Assembly (NCBI GenBank): GCA_964583605.1
Contig: CAZOWL010000085.1
Coordinates: forward strand, 1-18,935
Source of the DNA: CAZOWL01 sp964583605
Lineage (GTDB): Bacteria; Pseudomonadota; Gammaproteobacteria; Chromatiales; Chromatiaceae
Direction: 5' to 3'
DNA: 18,935 nucleotides
The first letter of the stretch is position 1, and every line of letters begins with the position of its first letter. Under the pieces are notes generated by a model, which worked only from the letters and a program-made list of their open reading frames with translations, had not been told where the DNA came from and ran no database searches. This document shows positions 17,274-18,935 of the stretch, piece by piece. A program made the translations under genes and the position numbers.

Positions 17274-18089
17274 ATGTCGCCCGAAACGCAACAGAGCTCG
17301 GCAACGATCCTCATCGTCGACGACGAGCCGGTCGCGCTGCGCGCCATCGTCGCCGAGCTGAATGCGCTGGGCTTCGAGACGTTGATCGCCCGCGACGGGC
17401 TCGACGGCCTGCGCAAAGCCGAGCGGGGCAGACCCGACCTGGTCCTGCTGGACATCCTGATGCCCGGCTGGGACGGCTGCGAGACCTGCCGCCGGCTCAA
17501 GGCCAGCCCGGCGACCCGCGCCATTCCGGTCATCTTTCTCACCGCGCTCTGCGATACGGCAGACAAGCTCCAGGGCTTCGAGGCCGGCTGCGTGGACTAC
17601 ATCACCAAGCCCTTCGACCATCGCGAGGTCCTGGCGCGGGTCAGCGCGCACCTGCAACAGCGGCACCTGTTCGCGCGCATGGCGGAGCAGGTCGAGCCGG
17701 CTCACCAGGCGCAGGCAACCCTCGCCGGCCGTGAGCACGTGCATCCCGGGGATGCGGACCAGGCCGGCCTGCGTCTCGTCTACCGCGCCATCGACATCCT
17801 GCTCGACGAGATGGCCGACCCGCCCGGGCTCGTCGAGCTGGCCCACCGCGTCGGCACCAACCACGCGAGGCTCGGCCGCGCGTTTCAGACCCATCTGGGG
17901 ATGAGCACCTTCGACTACCTGCGCGAGCAGCGCCTCGTCCGTGCCCAGGAGCTGTTGGCCACCACCGACCGGCCGATCCAGCAGATCGCCGATGCCGTCG
18001 GCTTCAAGCGCGCCGGCGACTTCGCCACCGCCTTCCGGCACCGCTTCGGCGTGACGCCACGGGAGTACCGCAAGCGGCAAGGCACCTAG
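17274..18089 (+). CDS. Response regulator with receiver and AraC-type DNA-binding domain
   Basis: A cytoplasmic regulator of 271 residues from ATG 17274; an in-frame GTG at 17235 would add 13. Counting from that GTG, the receiver spans ~24-140 with the acidic pair in ILIVDDEP, phospho-acceptor Asp73 (LVLLDILMPGWDG), Thr103 (VIFLTAL) and Lys125 (YITKPFD), all key residues present. A poorly conserved linker (~145-180) leads to an AraC/XylS double helix-turn-helix (~185-282), including LGMSTFDYLREQRLVRAQELL and IQQIADAVGF, ending FGVTPREYRK. The receiver is expected to take phosphate from an HPt domain and free the AraC domain to activate promoters. It lies head-to-head with the four-module hybrid kinase, which has exactly such an HPt, so they probably form one system. 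Neither start has a clear Shine-Dalgarno; ATG was preferred because the receiver begins ~10 residues later. Confidence 0.9.
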   Translation: MSPETQQSSATILIVDDEPVALRAIVAELNALGFETLIARDGLDGLRKAERGRPDLVLLDILMPGWDGCETCRRLKASPATRAIPVIFLTALCDTADKLQGFEAGCVDYITKPFDHREVLARVSAHLQQRHLFARMAEQVEPAHQAQATLAGREHVHPGDADQAGLRLVYRAIDILLDEMADPPGLVELAHRVGTNHARLGRAFQTHLGMSTFDYLREQRLVRAQELLATTDRPIQQIADAVGFKRAGDFATAFRHRFGVTPREYRKRQGT

Positions 18090-18114
18090 CGCGCAGTGAG
18101 CGAGAATCGGACCC

Positions 18115-18133
18115 GGCCAGCCAGGCGCTGGCC
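18115..18133 (+). terminator. Hairpin after the REC-AraC gene
   Basis: Twenty-five bases after the stop codon, GGCCAGC pairs with GCTGGCC across a CAGGC loop (7 bp, almost all GC). No T-run follows, so efficiency as an intrinsic terminator is uncertain. Confidence 0.35.
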
Positions 18134-18261
18134 GCCGCATGGTGCCGCGCGCGGCGGCGTCCGACCGGGCGGACCCGGGTCAGGATCGCAGCGCGGCCCT
18201 TCGTCGGGGCGTAGGTGTCGAACCGACAGCGCATCAGTCAAGTGCCCGCGGGCCGGCCGTG

Positions 18262-18451
18262 ACTGGGAGCGCCGGCTTTCCAGCCGGCCTCGCGTGCCGG
18301 GGGCGCGGTGCCCCCGGCACGCGATCTGCGGCGCTGAATCGTCGTCGAGCGGTTGGCGGCATGCCGGCCGCCCGAAAGCCGCCGACGCGGCATCGAGCCG
18401 CGCCGGCGACGAGCCGGCTAGAANNNNNNNNNNAAAGCCGGCGCTCCCAGT
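18262..18451. repeat. REPIN-like palindromic element, copy 2 (contains an assembly gap)
   Basis: The left end ACTGGGAGCGCCGGCTTTC (18262-18280) is identical to copy 1. The right end (18434-18451) is its complement, with at least its first base lost in a run of N. The internal 15-bp hairpin at 18290-18324 is again perfect, but its loop is GCGGT and two adjacent base pairs differ from copy 1 with both strands changed together. The interior is longer than in copy 1 and contains a further 6-bp hairpin (CGCGGC/GCCGCG at about 18387-18403). The flanks carry GGCCGT immediately outside on both sides, one base from the ends, a possible 6-bp target duplication. Confidence 0.78.
18424..18433. other. Assembly gap (10 N) inside the repeat
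   Basis: The left side ends GGCTAGAA and the right side begins AAAGCCGGCG. In copy 1 of the repeat the same place reads GGCTAGAAAGCCGGCG without a gap. The Ns therefore look like a scaffold join placed where a multi-copy repeat stopped the assembly, rather than ten real unknown bases. Confidence 0.85.
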
Positions 18452-18542
18452 GGGCCGTCATGGCGCGACCTCGGCTATCGCGTCAAGCACTGCCTGTTCT
18501 GCTGGCCCTCGATCCGGGGATACGTCAGGGCGAGATCACACT

Positions 18543-18690
18543 TTAGGCCCTGAGCTCCCCATGCTCGCGGTCGCCGTCCTGCTTGGGCGGCCGTCCGGGC
18601 GATCCGTTCCGGGTCCGCCGGCCGACCTGGGCGACGATCTGCCACTCGAACCGGGCGCTACCGCGCAGGAAACGTGACCTGTCCCCTGCG
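18543..18690 (-). pseudogene. C-terminal remnant of a REP-associated tyrosine transposase (RAYT)
   Basis: The minus-strand frame ending at TAA (18543-18545) reads DRSRFLRGSARFEWQIVAQV, then GRRTRNGSPGRPPKQDGDRE and HGELRA. The pattern F-x-x-Q-I-x-x-x-x-GRR-x-x-x-G-x-x-GRPPK is what I recognise as the C-terminal tail of RAYT (IS200/Y1-type) transposases. The HUH motif and catalytic Tyr are absent: the frame is closed by TAA about 60 bases upstream and no start is present, so only the tail is left. It lies ~92 bases from REPIN-like copy 2, which fits the known association of RAYT genes with REP palindromes. Similarity is from memory and the fragment is short. It is separated from the rest of the window by the assembly gap. 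Confidence 0.5.
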
Positions 18691-18721
18691 TCCGCGCTCG
18701 GCAGGTACTGGGTGTGCAAGG

Positions 18722-18743
18722 CTTTACCCGTCCTTTACCCGTC
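18722..18743 (+). repeat. 11-bp tandem repeat upstream of the antitoxin gene
   Basis: CTTTACCCGTC occurs twice head-to-tail (18722-18732 and 18733-18743). The period of 11 bp is about one helical turn, and the second copy overlaps the proposed -35 element, so a regulatory role is possible but unproven. Confidence 0.6.
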
Positions 18744-18769
18744 GGGGGCAGGTAGGCATACTTGTACAA
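18734..18769 (+). promoter_or_regulatory. Promoter and TGTACA operator of the yefM-like gene
   Basis: TTTACC (18734-18739) and CATACT (18757-18762) are separated by 17 bases and could form a sigma-70 promoter. Directly after it is the palindrome TTGTACAA (18762-18769). TGTACA is the core of the operator repeats bound by E. coli YefM-YoeB, so this is a likely autorepression site 21 bases before the ATG. TACAAT (18765-18770) could alternatively be the -10 itself. Confidence 0.5.
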
Positions 18770-18790
18770 TCCAACAGACAGGTAGCCCAG

Positions 18791-18935
18791 ATGGAAACCA
18801 TTACTTTCTCCGACGCTCGAAACCAGCTCAAGCAGGTCCTGGACCGTGTCGCTGCGGATTCGGATTACACCGTGATCACCCGAAGGGATTCGGAGCCGGC
18901 CGTGGTCATGTCCCTGGCGAGCTTCAACAGCCTGA
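18791..18935 (+). CDS. yefM: YefM/Phd-family antitoxin (partial, runs off the window)
   Basis: The first 48 codons begin METITFSDARNQLKQVLDRV and continue through VITRRDSEPAVVMSLASFNS. This matches the N-terminal DNA-binding domain of YefM (Phd/YefM family, PF02604): short beta strand, SxAR-x-x-L helix, then the ITRR-x-x-x-PAVVMS hairpin. The family normally has 75-95 residues, with a C-terminal toxin-binding helix that lies beyond the window. It should neutralise a YoeB- or RelE-type mRNA-cleaving toxin, usually encoded immediately downstream, and repress its own operon through the TGTACA site just upstream. The ATG is preceded by AGGT at a suitable spacing. The gene lies on the far side of the 10-N gap, so its linkage to the other genes depends on the scaffold being right. 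Confidence 0.88.
   Translation, partial: METITFSDARNQLKQVLDRVAADSDYTVITRRDSEPAVVMSLASFNSL

Noticed and set aside
17184..18140. 318-codon minus-strand frame
   Set aside because: It is antisense to the REC-AraC gene, whose frame has complete receiver and helix-turn-helix motifs.
16964..18451. CRISPR array or composite transposon formed by the two repeats
   Set aside because: There are only two copies, about 1.3 kb apart, in direct orientation, each internally palindromic. There are no spacer units and no transposase between them, so the REPIN explanation fits better.
18096..18677. 193-codon plus-strand frame across copy 2
   Set aside because: It reads through the repeat and the N gap and has no protein features.

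Overview
The window is GC-rich proteobacterial DNA. I favour a gammaproteobacterium of the purple sulfur bacterial type (Chromatiaceae). The reasons are a Gly/Tyr/Met-repeat secreted protein resembling sulfur-globule envelope proteins, REP-type palindromes with a RAYT remnant, and the codon and base composition. There is no rRNA or core marker gene, so this placement is inference only.

Layout. (1) 1-562 is a graveyard of mobile DNA. A short plus-strand fragment of what looks like an IS-associated protein is fused to the N-terminal part of an IS4-family transposase (minus strand). The IS end lies near 520 and appears to have cut a small gene, possibly a GNAT acetyltransferase, after about 14 codons. 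(2) 692-9499 (minus) is one 2935-codon gene for a cyclic beta-1,2-glucan synthase (NdvB/ChvB type; GT84 plus GH94), starting at TTG behind a good ribosome binding site. (3) 9705-10208 (minus) encodes a secreted 167-residue GYGMGPxMM-repeat protein. (4) 10744-11454 (plus) encodes a Crp/Fnr-superfamily regulator. (5) 11917-16794 (minus) encodes a very large BvgS-like hybrid histidine kinase with four tandem periplasmic solute-binding modules, one membrane segment, and HisKA, HATPase, receiver and HPt domains. (6) 17274-18089 (plus, divergent from the kinase) encodes a response regulator with an AraC-type output domain, the obvious candidate end point of that phosphorelay. (7) Two copies of an imperfectly palindromic REPIN-like element (16964-17112 and 18262-18451) flank the regulator gene. 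The second contains a 10-N assembly gap. A C-terminal remnant of a REP-associated tyrosine transposase (RAYT) lies just beyond it. (8) The window ends inside a YefM/Phd-type antitoxin gene (from 18791) with a TGTACA operator next to its promoter.

How the parts may work together. The cyclic glucan synthase makes periplasmic glucan at the inner membrane, and the kinase reads periplasmic small molecules. The kinase and the REC-AraC regulator form a plausible two-component system. Nothing in the sequence proves that it controls the glucan or repeat-protein genes. The most novel-looking items are the four-module sensor kinase with an extra helical tail after its HPt domain, the sulfur-globule-like repeat protein beside a cyclic glucan synthase, and the REPIN pair whose 15-bp internal hairpin shows two compensated base-pair changes.
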